DNA from: Kaistella pullorum
GTDB lineage: Bacteria > Bacteroidota > Bacteroidia > Flavobacteriales > Weeksellaceae
Direction of reading: 5' to 3'
Length of the DNA: 64,000 nucleotides
Assembly: GCF_014837035.1 (NCBI RefSeq)
Contig: NZ_JACSPS010000001.1
Span: 56,374-120,373 of the forward strand
The translations under genes and the position numbers were made by a program. How positions within the stretch are numbered: position 1 is the stretch's first letter; the number at the start of each line of letters is the position of its first letter. Of this stretch, positions 16,469-25,715 are shown in pieces. A model generated the notes under the pieces. It saw only the letters and a program-made list of their open reading frames with translations. It did no database searches and was not told the origin of the DNA.

Positions 16469-17461
16469 TTAATCGGCGAGAATCCGTTTAATCCATTCAG
16501 AAAAACTGTAGTTCCGCACTACGTTTTCCGGTAAATTGAAATACGGTTTACTTACAAATTCTGAGATTCCTGCGAGGTTGTCATTTTCGAGAATGAAAAT
16601 ATTATCGGGATAATAAAAATCGTAATTGCGCACTTCAGGATTGTCTGTAATTATTTTTTTGCGGTAACGCATCGCTTCGAAAAACCTGATTGACAGACCA
16701 TTATGCCGTGGATCGATAAAATCGAGCAGAACATCTGATTTCTTCACATTCTCAATATTTTCTGCAAATGTGATCCGCTGGTCGATGTAATTAATATTTG
16801 GATTTCTGAGCGGGTTCGGATCAAACTCCTGAAGATAAATATCGAGTTTAAATCCGTTCAACAGCGCGAATTCTACAAATTTATCGATCTTTTCGCGGCG
16901 GTTTTCCCAATCGAGACCTACAAAATAGAAGACGGGCTCCGGATTTTGAACTATTAAATCAGTTTCCTGAAAACCATCAGAATCGAAGTAAAAGTTCGTC
17001 GTCTTTTGAATGTTTGCCACTCCGGGAACATTTTCGAAGCAGAAAAAAGAATCGAAGAATTTAAAATAATTCTTTACCTCAGGAAATTTTTCAATCCCAT
17101 CCCATTGGTACGCGATGAATTTCCGGCTTTTAGATTTTAATTCTTTAATTACCGAAACCGGGAAAGCGTCCGGCCGAATCACCAATGTATAATCAAATGT
17201 TTCGTGTATGCGGTTGGCCAACTCCAAAAGTTTTCTTTCTTCCTGAGCAGCCACGAGCTTTTTTTTAAAGTGCTTATCTTTTAAAAATGTCTTACGGTAA
17301 AAATTGATGATCCTGTCGGCACGCTGATATTTAAACGGTGAAATCTTGTCCGTCATCAGCTGAGTCTCAAAGCCTAAGAACTTTAAATTCTTAATGAAAA
17401 GGTCCGGAAAATCCGAATAATCGGGCATCACCAGCAGAAATTTTTTGGGATTTTCCATCAT
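16469..17461 (-). CDS. Likely glycosyltransferase, family not recognised
   Basis: A 330-residue protein. The second half shows a Rossmann-type strand (PVFYFVGLDWENRREK), then DVLLDFIDPRHNGLSIRFFEAMRYRKKIITDN, which has the shape of the nucleotide-sugar binding region of GT-B glycosyltransferases (a conserved Glu within an FEA motif). The first half has the N-terminal Rossmann pattern KFLLVMPDYSDFPDLFIKNL. It resembles the CgeB-like and LPS-modification glycosyltransferases. Its start overlaps the stop of the upstream gene as ATGATGA, so it is the third gene of a minus-strand operon of glycosyltransferases. Confidence 0.65.
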   Translation of the reverse strand: MMENPKKFLLVMPDYSDFPDLFIKNLKFLGFETQLMTDKISPFKYQRADRIINFYRKTFLKDKHFKKKLVAAQEERKLLELANRIHETFDYTLVIRPDAFPVSVIKELKSKSRKFIAYQWDGIEKFPEVKNYFKFFDSFFCFENVPGVANIQKTTNFYFDSDGFQETDLIVQNPEPVFYFVGLDWENRREKIDKFVEFALLNGFKLDIYLQEFDPNPLRNPNINYIDQRITFAENIENVKKSDVLLDFIDPRHNGLSIRFFEAMRYRKKIITDNPEVRNYDFYYPDNIFILENDNLAGISEFVSKPYFNLPENVVRNYSFSEWIKRILAD

Positions 17462-18510
17462 TTTTGAAGTTGGCGGATTTGAAGAACACGCTTTATCTTC
17501 CTCAAACTGTTCACCGGATTTTTAAAGAAATATTTTTTAATAATTGGAAATGGTTGCAGGGACAGCGTGTTAAGCGTGCGGTAATACACCGAATTGTTAA
17601 ATGAAAGCAAATTTTTCCCATCCAAACTTACGTAGCTCTCTTTCAAAGCAGATTCTAACCTTTCAAATATTCCGCTACTGAGTTTCGATTCTTCACGGAT
17701 TGCAAAATCCAGGAAGATCTTTTTGATATAAACGGCATACCACGCGGCGACGGTCCCAAAACGCGGGTTTCGTGCGTACTTCTGAACAATTTCTTCCATC
17801 ACCTTAATATATGAATCCAAATTCCTGTCCGAGACATTCTGTGTGATAGAACCCTGATTGTCAATCCTATAAAAATAGGTTTCCTTATTGACAAACTTTA
17901 CATTTTGCGCCACAAGCATTGTTTCAAAAAACCAAAGCTCATCTTCGTGCAGAATGCCCGGCCTGAAACGGAGATTGTTCTTATCTAGAAATTCTTTGCG
18001 GTACAGTCTGTTTTGCGCTACGGGCGAAAGTCCGCTTTCCATCGTGCGAATTAAAACTTCGAAATCATCATTAATAAATGTTACATCGCCTTCTTTCGGA
18101 TGCAGCAAGTGCGAAACCTTCGTTATCTTATGATCCGTAAACGTGGAATTGACGGTGATTCCGGAAACAATATCGTTATTTTCATAAGCAGAAACCAAGA
18201 TATGCAACGCGTCCGTACTTAAAACATCATCAGAATCAAGAAAAAACAACAAATCTCCGGCTGCTGATTCGATTCCGCGGTTTCGCGTCGAAGACAAACC
18301 CGCGTTTTCCTGTGTGAAAACTTTTAATTTTGGATTTTGAGCTGCAAACTCAATCAGGATTTCCAGTGTTTCATCCCTGCTGCCATCATTTATTAAAATG
18401 CATTCCCAGTTCCCGTAATCCTGCGCAACCACCGAATTTACACACGCTGCGAGGTATTTTGCGGCGTTATAGCACGGTACGACGATGGAAACGAGCGGTT
18501 TTTCTTTCAT
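17458..18510 (-). CDS. Family 2 glycosyltransferase
   Basis: A 350-residue GT-A enzyme. VSIVVPCYNAAKYL, ILINDGSRDETL, RNRGIESAAGDLLFFLDSDD (the DxD site) and the later HEDELWFFE are the standard family 2 motifs. It would transfer a sugar from a nucleotide donor onto a growing glycan at the inner face of the cytoplasmic membrane. It overlaps its neighbours on both sides by 4 bases, so the three genes at 16469-19475 are translationally coupled. Confidence 0.9.
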   Translation of the reverse strand: MKEKPLVSIVVPCYNAAKYLAACVNSVVAQDYGNWECILINDGSRDETLEILIEFAAQNPKLKVFTQENAGLSSTRNRGIESAAGDLLFFLDSDDVLSTDALHILVSAYENNDIVSGITVNSTFTDHKITKVSHLLHPKEGDVTFINDDFEVLIRTMESGLSPVAQNRLYRKEFLDKNNLRFRPGILHEDELWFFETMLVAQNVKFVNKETYFYRIDNQGSITQNVSDRNLDSYIKVMEEIVQKYARNPRFGTVAAWYAVYIKKIFLDFAIREESKLSSGIFERLESALKESYVSLDGKNLLSFNNSVYYRTLNTLSLQPFPIIKKYFFKNPVNSLRKIKRVLQIRQLQK

Positions 18511-19475
18511 TTTTTTGAAATCAACTTTGTATAGATCGCCGGGAAAAAATAATACATCCGAACATAAAAATAATATTCCAAACCAATATCCGTAATGGGA
18601 TACTGAAGAAACGAGCGGAAAGATTTCCTGATGATTTCCTTTTCGGCCTCCATCTCATTATGGTCTGTATTTCTGAGGATTCTTTTCAAAACCATCAGCA
18701 GTTTGCGGATAATATTTTTGGTAACCGGACTTTTTTCTTCCAGCGGCATCGTGAATCTCCCAAAACTGTACACTTTCATGATCGCGAGATAAAACTGGTA
18801 GGCAGTCTCGGGCGAAAGATTATGCGAGAGACTGGCGGAATGCTGGATGTAGTGGTACAACTGATCGTTAGATTTTGCCACTTTCACCGCTTTATTGAAG
18901 ATTTTAAACAATGTAGAATAATCTTCAAAACACTTCAGATCTTCCGGGAATTTAATGTCACGAACCAAATCTGCCCGGTAAAGTTTGCCCCACGGATGAC
19001 TTTGGATCACCTCATCCTCCAGTAAAAGCAACAGCGCTCTTCGCCCGTCAAAAACACTTTCGTCCGAAACCGGTTTCTGGAAAACGACATTTCCGGCATC
19101 ATCTTCGTAGGCGGCTTCCACAATCGCAATGTCCGCACCTTCATTTTGAATTAACGAAAACAGTTTTTCGCAATAATTAGGTTCCACCCAATCATCGGAA
19201 TCCACGAAACAAATGTAGCTCCCTGTCGCACTTTCCACGCCACTATTCCGGGCTTTTGAAACTCCTGAATTGGTTTGTCTGAGAATTTTTATTCTGCCGT
19301 CAGTTGAACTGAATTCTTCATAAATTACAGCGCCTTCATCAGTCGAACCATCATCAACTACAATAATTTCGAGGTTGTTGTAGGTTTGCCCGACAACACT
19401 GCTGAGACACCGTTCCAACGTGTGTGCGGCGTTATAAATTGGGATGATAAGGCTGATCAGCGGAGAATTATCCAT
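18507..19475 (-). CDS. Family 2 glycosyltransferase
   Basis: A 322-residue family 2 enzyme with ISLIIPIYNAAHTLERCL, IIVVDDGSTDEG, and KARNSGVESATGSYICFVDSDDW with the DxD site. The C-terminal part (CFEDYSTLFKIF) matches the acceptor-side helices of EpsJ/WcaA-like enzymes. It is the first gene of the three-gene glycosyltransferase operon on the minus strand and is a paralogue of the next gene. The 219-base gap between it and the divergent gene at 19695 is AT-rich; I see only a possible plus-strand -7 box (TACTTTTG, 19638-19645) there. Confidence 0.9.
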   Translation of the reverse strand: MDNSPLISLIIPIYNAAHTLERCLSSVVGQTYNNLEIIVVDDGSTDEGAVIYEEFSSTDGRIKILRQTNSGVSKARNSGVESATGSYICFVDSDDWVEPNYCEKLFSLIQNEGADIAIVEAAYEDDAGNVVFQKPVSDESVFDGRRALLLLLEDEVIQSHPWGKLYRADLVRDIKFPEDLKCFEDYSTLFKIFNKAVKVAKSNDQLYHYIQHSASLSHNLSPETAYQFYLAIMKVYSFGRFTMPLEEKSPVTKNIIRKLLMVLKRILRNTDHNEMEAEKEIIRKSFRSFLQYPITDIGLEYYFYVRMYYFFPAIYTKLISKK

Positions 19476-19694
19476 GCAAGGGTGATTGACGAAATTTTTA
19501 AAAATTAAAAGGTGTAAATTTTAATTAAAAATAATTGTTGAGATTTTCCCTTAGATAAAGATTTTCGCGGTGGTTAATGATGCAATTTAACGGAAAATAA
19601 TAAGGCGCACAAATTTTAGATAACCGCGCTTTTACACTACTTTTGGATGGCATTTGCGCATGACACTCCGTTTCTAATTTAAAGAAAAGAATCA

Positions 19695-20564
19695 ATGAAT
19701 ATTGTTTATCTGGTTTTCGGCGATAAAATAGATCATTACCAGCAGGTTTATTTCTCCATTCACACCGCGATGGCGCGTAAATCGAGTGATGACCGCATCT
19801 TGGTAGTTGCGGAAAATCCAGATTTGTTTAATTCGATTGGAGAAAGAATTGAGATTATCCCGATTGACCGTAAAAAAATCACTGAATGGGAAGGCGAACA
19901 CAAATTCTTTTGGCGGGTGAAAATTAAAGCGCTTGAACATGTAGCGGAAAAGTATCCGGATGAAGACCTACTTTACCTTGATGGTGACACGTTTTTTTAT
20001 GAAAATGCCGATGAGTTGCGCGCTAAACTGCAAAGTGGCCAAAACTTCATGCATCTCGAAGAAGGTAAACTGGCCAAGTTAAAATCAAAAACCGAACGTA
20101 AAATGTGGCAGCAGATGCAGGGAAAAACATATTCGGGGATTAAAATTGACGAAAACTCAGCGATGTGGAACGCAGGCCTGATCGCTATTTCACATAAAAA
20201 CTTTGCCTGCCTCAAACTTACTTTAGATATCACTGATGCGATGTGCGCAGACGGTGTCACGCGCAGGCTGATTGAGCAGTTCGCGTTTTCATTGGGACTA
20301 AACGCGTACTCCAGTCTTAAACCGGCAGACCACGTTGTGGGACATTATTGGGGAAACAAAAACCAATGGAATACTCTCATCAGCAACTTTCTTAAAGTCG
20401 CGTTCATGAAACACTATTCTTTAGAAAAAATCATCGAAGAAGTGAAGGAAATGGATTTTACAAAAATCCCCATCCGCGTTCGGGAATCGAGCACCCAACG
20501 TAAACTGACTAAGTTTGTAGACAGTTTTTACGAAGATTTGAAGCCAGTTTATATCCGGAAATAA
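19695..20564 (+). CDS. Putative GT-A glycosyltransferase (GT8/GT77-like)
   Basis: A 289-residue protein starting MNIVYLVFGDKIDHY. LLYLDGDTFF is a DxD metal and nucleotide-sugar site after a central Rossmann-like half, and GHYWGNKNQW near residue 216 may be the late His site seen in GT8-like enzymes. I infer a retaining glycosyltransferase of the DxD type but cannot fix the family. It is convergent with the gene at 20569, only 4 bases apart, and stands between two minus-strand glycosyltransferase units. Confidence 0.7.
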   Translation: MNIVYLVFGDKIDHYQQVYFSIHTAMARKSSDDRILVVAENPDLFNSIGERIEIIPIDRKKITEWEGEHKFFWRVKIKALEHVAEKYPDEDLLYLDGDTFFYENADELRAKLQSGQNFMHLEEGKLAKLKSKTERKMWQQMQGKTYSGIKIDENSAMWNAGLIAISHKNFACLKLTLDITDAMCADGVTRRLIEQFAFSLGLNAYSSLKPADHVVGHYWGNKNQWNTLISNFLKVAFMKHYSLEKIIEEVKEMDFTKIPIRVRESSTQRKLTKFVDSFYEDLKPVYIRK

Positions 20565-20568
20565 AATA

Positions 20569-21342
20569 TCAGCGCTTAAGAGACACTTCAGACCTTATTT
20601 TTAATATGCGGAAAGTTTCATGCACGTAAAGACTTTGCAAGTAACTGATTTTCAAACCGTTTACACCATCCAGAACACCCAGTTTCAGGAAATATGTCTT
20701 AACGAATTTGAATACAACCTTCCCGAAATGCGTCAGTACTGAATATCGCTGCCCTCTTTCTGCCAATTCCGATCCTTTCAGTGAGCCGTAAGACAACATT
20801 TTAGATTTGAACTGCTCAAAATTCTCAAAGGAATAATGCAGAAGTTTGTGCTTTAAAATACCTGTACTTCCCTGCACGTCGAGCGTTTCGTGTACTCTTT
20901 TATGTTCTACATAATGCGCTTTGCTCTTGCGGAAAAGCCTGAAATTCTTATCATTCTGCGTGTCTGAAAACCTGATTTTTTTCCGTCCCACAAAAAAGCT
21001 TCTGTACATATAGTACGCGTCATTTTTGGTGGCTGAATTGATAACGTTAATAATTTCAGCTCGCAGTTTAGTAGTGATACGTTCATCACCGTCCAAGAAC
21101 AGTACCCAGTCATTTGCGGAAGCCTGCAGCGCAAGATTTCGCTGTTTGGTGAAATCTTCAAAAACATGCTGAATGACTTTTACTTTTGGATGTTTTGAGG
21201 CAATCTCCACCGTTTTGTCTGTACTGAAAGAATCTACCACGATGATTTCGTCGCAAAAATCAAAACATTCAAGAACTTCCTGAATGTTTTTTTCTTCGTT
21301 ATACGTGATAATTAACCCGCTTATTTTTTCGTTAGGCGTCAA
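20569..21342 (-). CDS. Family 2 glycosyltransferase, WaaE/KdtX-like
   Basis: A 257-residue enzyme: ISGLIITYNEEKNIQEVLECFDFCDEIIVVDSFSTDKT, then FTKQRNLALQASANDWVLFLDGDERIT with the DxD site. This short form with the N-E-E motif is the WaaE/KdtX type that adds glucose or another hexose to the lipopolysaccharide inner core. C-terminal basic region present. It lies 3 bases downstream of rocD on the same strand; a shared transcript is possible but functionally unrelated. Confidence 0.88.
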   Translation of the reverse strand: MTPNEKISGLIITYNEEKNIQEVLECFDFCDEIIVVDSFSTDKTVEIASKHPKVKVIQHVFEDFTKQRNLALQASANDWVLFLDGDERITTKLRAEIINVINSATKNDAYYMYRSFFVGRKKIRFSDTQNDKNFRLFRKSKAHYVEHKRVHETLDVQGSTGILKHKLLHYSFENFEQFKSKMLSYGSLKGSELAERGQRYSVLTHFGKVVFKFVKTYFLKLGVLDGVNGLKISYLQSLYVHETFRILKIRSEVSLKR

Positions 21343-21345
21343 GAT

Positions 21346-22593
21346 TTAAGCTTTGTTAAATTCTGATATCGTCTTTGAAATGATTTCAACACAATCCAAA
21401 ATCTGCTCCTCAGTAATTACCAACGGCGGTGCCAAACGGATGATGTTTCCGTGCGTAGGTTTCGCCAGAAGACCGTTTTCTTTCAGTTTCAGACAAAGGT
21501 TCCATGCGGTTTTGCTTTCGGGTGTGTCATTTATTAGAACTGCATTCAGCAAACCTTTTCCCCGAACTCCACTGATCAAATCGGTTTTCTCAATTAATTT
21601 TTGAATTTCAGCACGGAAAAGCTGTCCCAAATTTTCTGCTCGTTCAGACAGATTTTCTTCCGCTACAACATCCAACGCGGCTATCGCAACAGCGCACGCG
21701 AGTGGATTTCCTCCGAATGTTGATCCGTGTTGTCCCGGCTGAATCACGTTCATGATCTCGTTATTGGCCAACACCGCCGAAACGGGATACATACCGCCAG
21801 ACAAAGCTTTTCCCAAGACCAGAATATCGGGCTGAACGTCCTCGTGATGACACGCGATCAGTCTCCCGGTGCGGGCGATACCGGTCTGCACCTCATCTGC
21901 GATAAAAAGTACGTTGTGCTGTTTACACAACGCTGAAGCCTGCTTCAAAAACCCTTCGTCCGGAACATACACACCGGCCTCGCCCTGGATAGGTTCCACT
22001 AAAAATGCAGCGATATTCTGCGCGTCATTTTTCAAAACATCCTCAAGTGCTGCAAGATCATTGTATGGAATCTTTATAAATCCCGGTGTGAAGGGACCGT
22101 AGTTTTTGCTCGCATCCGGATCGTTTGAAAATGAGACAATAGTCGTCGTGCGTCCGTGGAAATTGTTCTCGCAAACAATGATTTTTGCTGAGTTTTCCGC
22201 AATTCCTTTCACTTCATAGCTCCATTTTCGGGCAAGTTTGACAGCTGTTTCTACAGCTTCCGCACCCGAATTCATCGGCAAAACCTTATCGAAGCCGAAA
22301 AGTGACGTGATCTTCTTTTCGTACTCGCCCAGTTTGGAATTGTGAAATGCTCTGGATGTCAAAGCCAAGGTCTGCGCCTGGTCTGTAAGTGCTTTCACGA
22401 TTATTGGATGCGAATGCCCCTGGTTCACCGCCGAATAAGCCGACAGAAAATCATAATATCTTTTACCTTCAACATCCCACACAAAAACACCTTCGCCACG
22501 ATCAAGAACCACCGGGAGCGGATGATAATTGTGTGCGCCGTATTTGTCTTCCAGTTCGATATAATAGCTTGAGGGATTTTGTGTAGCGTTCAT
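21346..22593 (-). CDS. rocD: Ornithine--oxo-acid transaminase
   Basis: A 415-residue class III aminotransferase. The opening ([39 protein letters not shown]) is the ornithine aminotransferase signature. PLP sites are [11 protein letters not shown], the Asp in FIADEVQTG, and the Schiff-base Lys in [15 protein letters not shown]. It converts ornithine and 2-oxoglutarate to glutamate semialdehyde and glutamate, linking arginine and proline metabolism. It lies between the accC terminator and a glycosyltransferase gene. Confidence 0.95.
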   Translation of the reverse strand: MNATQNPSSYYIELEDKYGAHNYHPLPVVLDRGEGVFVWDVEGKRYYDFLSAYSAVNQGHSHPIIVKALTDQAQTLALTSRAFHNSKLGEYEKKITSLFGFDKVLPMNSGAEAVETAVKLARKWSYEVKGIAENSAKIIVCENNFHGRTTTIVSFSNDPDASKNYGPFTPGFIKIPYNDLAALEDVLKNDAQNIAAFLVEPIQGEAGVYVPDEGFLKQASALCKQHNVLFIADEVQTGIARTGRLIACHHEDVQPDILVLGKALSGGMYPVSAVLANNEIMNVIQPGQHGSTFGGNPLACAVAIAALDVVAEENLSERAENLGQLFRAEIQKLIEKTDLISGVRGKGLLNAVLINDTPESKTAWNLCLKLKENGLLAKPTHGNIIRLAPPLVITEEQILDCVEIISKTISEFNKA

Positions 22594-22726
22594 TATTTTT
22601 TAAAATTTTGGTTCAAGTGCGTCTTTTTTTAGCGCAATTTTTTAATCATTGAAGACTCAATGATTCTTACAAAAATACTCAATTTTTGATGGATGCGGCA
22701 AACGCAGCGTATTGATAATTAGATAA

Positions 22727-22758
22727 AAAAACACCAGCGTAGATACGCTGGTGTTTTT
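22727..22758 (-). terminator. Terminator after accC
   Basis: A near-perfect 15-base inverted repeat (22727-22741 with 22744-22758), A/T-rich at the outside so that a T run follows on the minus strand. It lies 22 bases beyond the accC stop codon. Confidence 0.8.
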
Positions 22759-22779
22759 AGCTATTTAAAGGAAAAGCTT

Positions 22780-24135
22780 TTAGTTATTCTCGAACCGTTT
22801 GTCCATTTTGAAATCCTCCATGAATTTGGTGGTGTAGTTTCCTGCCAGATAATCTTCGTCTTCCATCAATTGACGGTGGAACGGAATGGTAGTTTTCACG
22901 CCTTCAATATAGAATTCCTCCAGTGCGCGGCGCATTTTTGCAATGGCTTCTTCGCGCGTCTGGGCGGTGGTGATAAGTTTGGCGATCATCGAATCATAAT
23001 TCGAAGGGATAGAATAACCTGAGTAAACATGCGTATCTACACGAATACCGTGACCTCCGGGGATGTTCAGACCCGTGATTTTGCCCGGCGACGGACGGAA
23101 ATCACTGTACGGATCTTCCGCGTTGATTCTACATTCTATGGAATGCAGCTTTGGGTAGTAGTTCTTTCCGGAAATCGGGCTGCCAGACGCAAGTAAGATT
23201 TGCTCACGAATCAGGTCATAATCTACAACCTGCTCCGTAATCGGGTGTTCTACCTGGATCCGAGTGTTCATTTCCATGAAATAGAAGTTTCGGTCTTTAT
23301 CAACCAGGAATTCGATGGTTCCAACGCCTTCATATTTAATGTATTCAGCGGCTTTCACGGCTGCTGCACCCATCTTTTCACGAAGTTCATCCGTCATAAA
23401 CGGCGACGGTGTTTCTTCCGTCAGCTTCTGGTTTCTTCTCTGTACGGAACAGTCTCTTTCTGAAAGATGACATGCTTTGCCATATTGGTCACCTGCAATC
23501 TGAATCTCGATATGACGTGGTTCAACGATGAGTTTCTCCATGTACATACCTCCGTTTCCAAAGGCGGCAGTAGCTTCCTGTACCGCAGAATCCCAATGTT
23601 CATGCAGGTCTTCGGCTTTCCAAACGGCACGCATACCTTTACCGCCACCACCGGCAGTTGCTTTGATCATCACGGGGTAACCCATTTCTTCAGCAAGTTT
23701 TGCAGCGGTTTCATAAGAATCAATCAAGCCTTCTGAACCCGGAACACATGGTACGCCGGCTTCCTTCATTGTGGCTTTCGCGTTGGCTTTATCGCCCATA
23801 CGGTCGATCTGGTCGGGTGTGGCGCCAATAAATTTAATTCCGTTTTCCTGGCAAATTCTGGAAAAATTAGAATTTTCCGACAGGAAACCGTAACCCGGAT
23901 GTATCGCATCAGCATTTGTAATTTCGGCTGCCGCGATGATATTAGAGATCTTTAAGTATGAATCTTTACTCATCGGTGGCCCGATGCAAACCGCTTCATC
24001 CGCAAAACGCACATGCAGGCTGTCTTTGTCAGCGGTGGAATATACGGCAACCGTCTTTATGCCCATTTCCTTGCACGTCCGCAGGATGCGCATGGCGATT
24101 TCGCCTCTGTTTGCAATCAATATTTTTTTGAACAT
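22780..24135 (-). CDS. accC: Biotin carboxylase, acetyl-CoA carboxylase subunit
   Basis: A 451-residue ATP-grasp enzyme that carboxylates biotin on Acc[25 protein letters not shown] opens the protein; the glycine loop is [25 protein letters not shown] carries the ATP/Mg ligands and catalytic Arg. Full length. It follows accB after 90 bases of AT-rich spacer containing repeated AATTTT units, without a clear terminator, so accB-accC is one operon. Confidence 0.97.
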   Translation of the reverse strand: MFKKILIANRGEIAMRILRTCKEMGIKTVAVYSTADKDSLHVRFADEAVCIGPPMSKDSYLKISNIIAAAEITNADAIHPGYGFLSENSNFSRICQENGIKFIGATPDQIDRMGDKANAKATMKEAGVPCVPGSEGLIDSYETAAKLAEEMGYPVMIKATAGGGGKGMRAVWKAEDLHEHWDSAVQEATAAFGNGGMYMEKLIVEPRHIEIQIAGDQYGKACHLSERDCSVQRRNQKLTEETPSPFMTDELREKMGAAAVKAAEYIKYEGVGTIEFLVDKDRNFYFMEMNTRIQVEHPITEQVVDYDLIREQILLASGSPISGKNYYPKLHSIECRINAEDPYSDFRPSPGKITGLNIPGGHGIRVDTHVYSGYSIPSNYDSMIAKLITTAQTREEAIAKMRRALEEFYIEGVKTTIPFHRQLMEDEDYLAGNYTTKFMEDFKMDKRFENN

Positions 24136-24225
24136 CGTACTTGAAATTTTAAATTTTGAATTTTGAATTTTAAATTTTATTAGATGAGCTTCATCTAAAA
24201 TCTATAATCTCTAATTTAAAATTTC

Positions 24226-24711
24226 TTAAGATGGATCTACCAGGAATAATGGCTGGTCATATTCAACCGGAGTGGCATCATCAACCAAAATTTTAACAAT
24301 CTTACCTGAAATTTCAGACTCAATCTGGTTAAATAATTTCATCGCTTCAATAACGCAAACCACTTTGCCAACAGAAACTTCATCGCCCACGTTGACGAAA
24401 ACGTCTTTGTCTGGTGAAGGTTTTCTGTAGAAAGTACCAATCATCGGAGATTTGATCGTCACAAAATTGCCCTCATCTGATGCATTGTCCGCCGGTTGTG
24501 AAGGTGCAGCAGCGGCAGCCGGTGCGTGAGGCGCGTGACCTGGAGCCTGTGGCGCGGTATGATATACGGCAGGTTGTGGCATATAACTCATCTCATTCCC
24601 GCCAAGTGGGGTTTTGATGGTAATTTCAAAATCTTTGGTTTTGTATTTTACTTCAGAAACTTCTGCTCTTGAAACGAATTTAATAAGGTTTTGGATGTCT
24701 TTTATGTCCAT
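24226..24711 (-). CDS. accB: Biotin carboxyl carrier protein of acetyl-CoA carboxylase
   Basis: A 161-residue carrier. The N-terminal helix region (MDIKDIQNLIKFVSRAEVSEVK) is followed by a flexible Pro/Ala/His-rich linker (about 45-78), then the biotinyl domain. The biotinylated Lys is in EAMKL (Lys125). An upstream promoter lies at 24736-24768. The gene order rpmF, accB, accC is seen in many Bacteroidota; here rpmF has its own terminator before accB. Confidence 0.97.
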   Translation of the reverse strand: MDIKDIQNLIKFVSRAEVSEVKYKTKDFEITIKTPLGGNEMSYMPQPAVYHTAPQAPGHAPHAPAAAAAPSQPADNASDEGNFVTIKSPMIGTFYRKPSPDKDVFVNVGDEVSVGKVVCVIEAMKLFNQIESEISGKIVKILVDDATPVEYDQPLFLVDPS

Positions 24712-24735
24712 GATTGTGGAGTTTGATTGTTATGC

Positions 24736-24768
24736 CAAAGATACTAAAAATGATTAAAAATGAACAAA
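24736..24768 (-). promoter_or_regulatory. Promoter of accB-accC
   Basis: On the minus strand TTTG (24768-24765), a 21-base spacer and TATCTTTG (24743-24736). The -7 box is a full match. It overlaps the end of the rpmF terminator hairpin, so termination and initiation share the region. Confidence 0.7.
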
Positions 24769-24803
24769 AAACCACTCAATTTGAATAAAAATGAGTGGTT
24801 TTT
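24766..24803 (-). terminator. Terminator of rpmF
   Basis: Inverted repeat 24766-24778 with 24792-24803 (core CCACTCA/TGAGTGG) with an AT loop; on the minus strand a T run follows. It lies 34 bases after the rpmF stop codon. Confidence 0.75.
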
Positions 24804-24836
24804 GTATAAAAATAAAGAAATTATAGAATTACTCTT

Positions 24837-25040
24837 CTAGTTTTCTTCTGTGGTTTCTACTTCTTTTTCCATTACTACTTTACCTCTGTAGTAAAGTTTA
24901 CCTTCATGCCAGTGTGCACGGTGGTACAGGTGAATTTCGCCGGAAGCGGCATCTTTTGCAAGCTGGGGAACTACTGCTTTGTAGTGAGTTCTGCGCTTAT
25001 CTCTTCTTGTGGACGATTGTCTTCTCTTTGGATGTGCCAT
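24837..25040 (-). CDS. rpmF: 50S ribosomal protein L32
   Basis: A 67-residue bL32, starting [20 protein letters not shown], with the typical basic N-terminus and the conserved [15 protein letters not shown] segment. No CxxC zinc pair is present, so this is the zinc-free form. It lies 67 bases downstream of the yceD-like gene, the pairing found in most bacteria. Confidence 0.97.
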   Translation of the reverse strand: MAHPKRRQSSTRRDKRRTHYKAVVPQLAKDAASGEIHLYHRAHWHEGKLYYRGKVVMEKEVETTEEN

Positions 25041-25107
25041 TTTCTTATAATTTTGTTTGATGAGCGATGAGGATTTGATTGCTCAAGCTCATCATAATAA
25101 ACTATTT

Positions 25108-25629
25108 TTAATTTTTATCTTTTAATTTCTTAAGGGCTGCCCATCGCGGGTCTACCACTTCTTCTTCCTTCTCTTCTACTTTCGGACTGAACCTTTCTAC
25201 GATCTGCAGATCTTCCTCGGACACATCCGGTGAGATTTTCTTCATCGGAATCGCCAGCACTACACTTTCATATATGAGCTGCGCGGCATTGAAGGCATGA
25301 TCTGACGCGGGAATCGTTATTACATCTTCCTCGCTGTCGTCATATTCTTCCCCGAATTTCACCAGGACATTTAATTCGTTTTCTACCGGGTAAGTAAATT
25401 CATCTGTAGTGATATCACAAATGAGCGCTACCGTACCTTTTGTTTTAATGTTCATTTCCAAAAACGTAGTATGCTTGTCCATTAAGACATCCACCACAAT
25501 TTTTGGTTCTGAAAATTCCTGTTCAGTATCGAAAAGTTGAAAGAACGATTTATCTATCTCAAACTGGAATTGGTGCCGACCGTTTTTCTGTCCCGAAAAC
25601 ACGATGTCGTAGTTTCTTAGCCTGTCCAT
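25108..25629 (-). CDS. YceD/DUF177 family protein
   Basis: A 173-residue DUF177 protein if it starts at 25629 (MDRLRNYDIVFSG); a start 15 bases further up adds MHTHF and is also possible. The C-terminal DPRWAALKKLK is the family hallmark, preceded by an acidic stretch. YceD proteins sit next to rpmF throughout bacteria and are implicated in 23S rRNA accumulation; the exact role is not settled. Its position upstream of rpmF supports the call. Confidence 0.9.
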   Translation of the reverse strand: MDRLRNYDIVFSGQKNGRHQFQFEIDKSFFQLFDTEQEFSEPKIVVDVLMDKHTTFLEMNIKTKGTVALICDITTDEFTYPVENELNVLVKFGEEYDDSEEDVITIPASDHAFNAAQLIYESVVLAIPMKKISPDVSEEDLQIVERFSPKVEEKEEEVVDPRWAALKKLKDKN

Positions 25630-25715
25630 AAAATGAGTGTGCAAAAATATGCATTTTTTTTAATATTACAAATAATTATTAAAAACAAAATACCCTCAGC
25701 AGTTTCCGGCCAAAG

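Noticed and set aside
24136-24225. AATTTT-type repeats between accB and accC
   Set aside because: Low-complexity AT-rich spacer; no spacing or structure that would suggest a CRISPR or a regulatory array.
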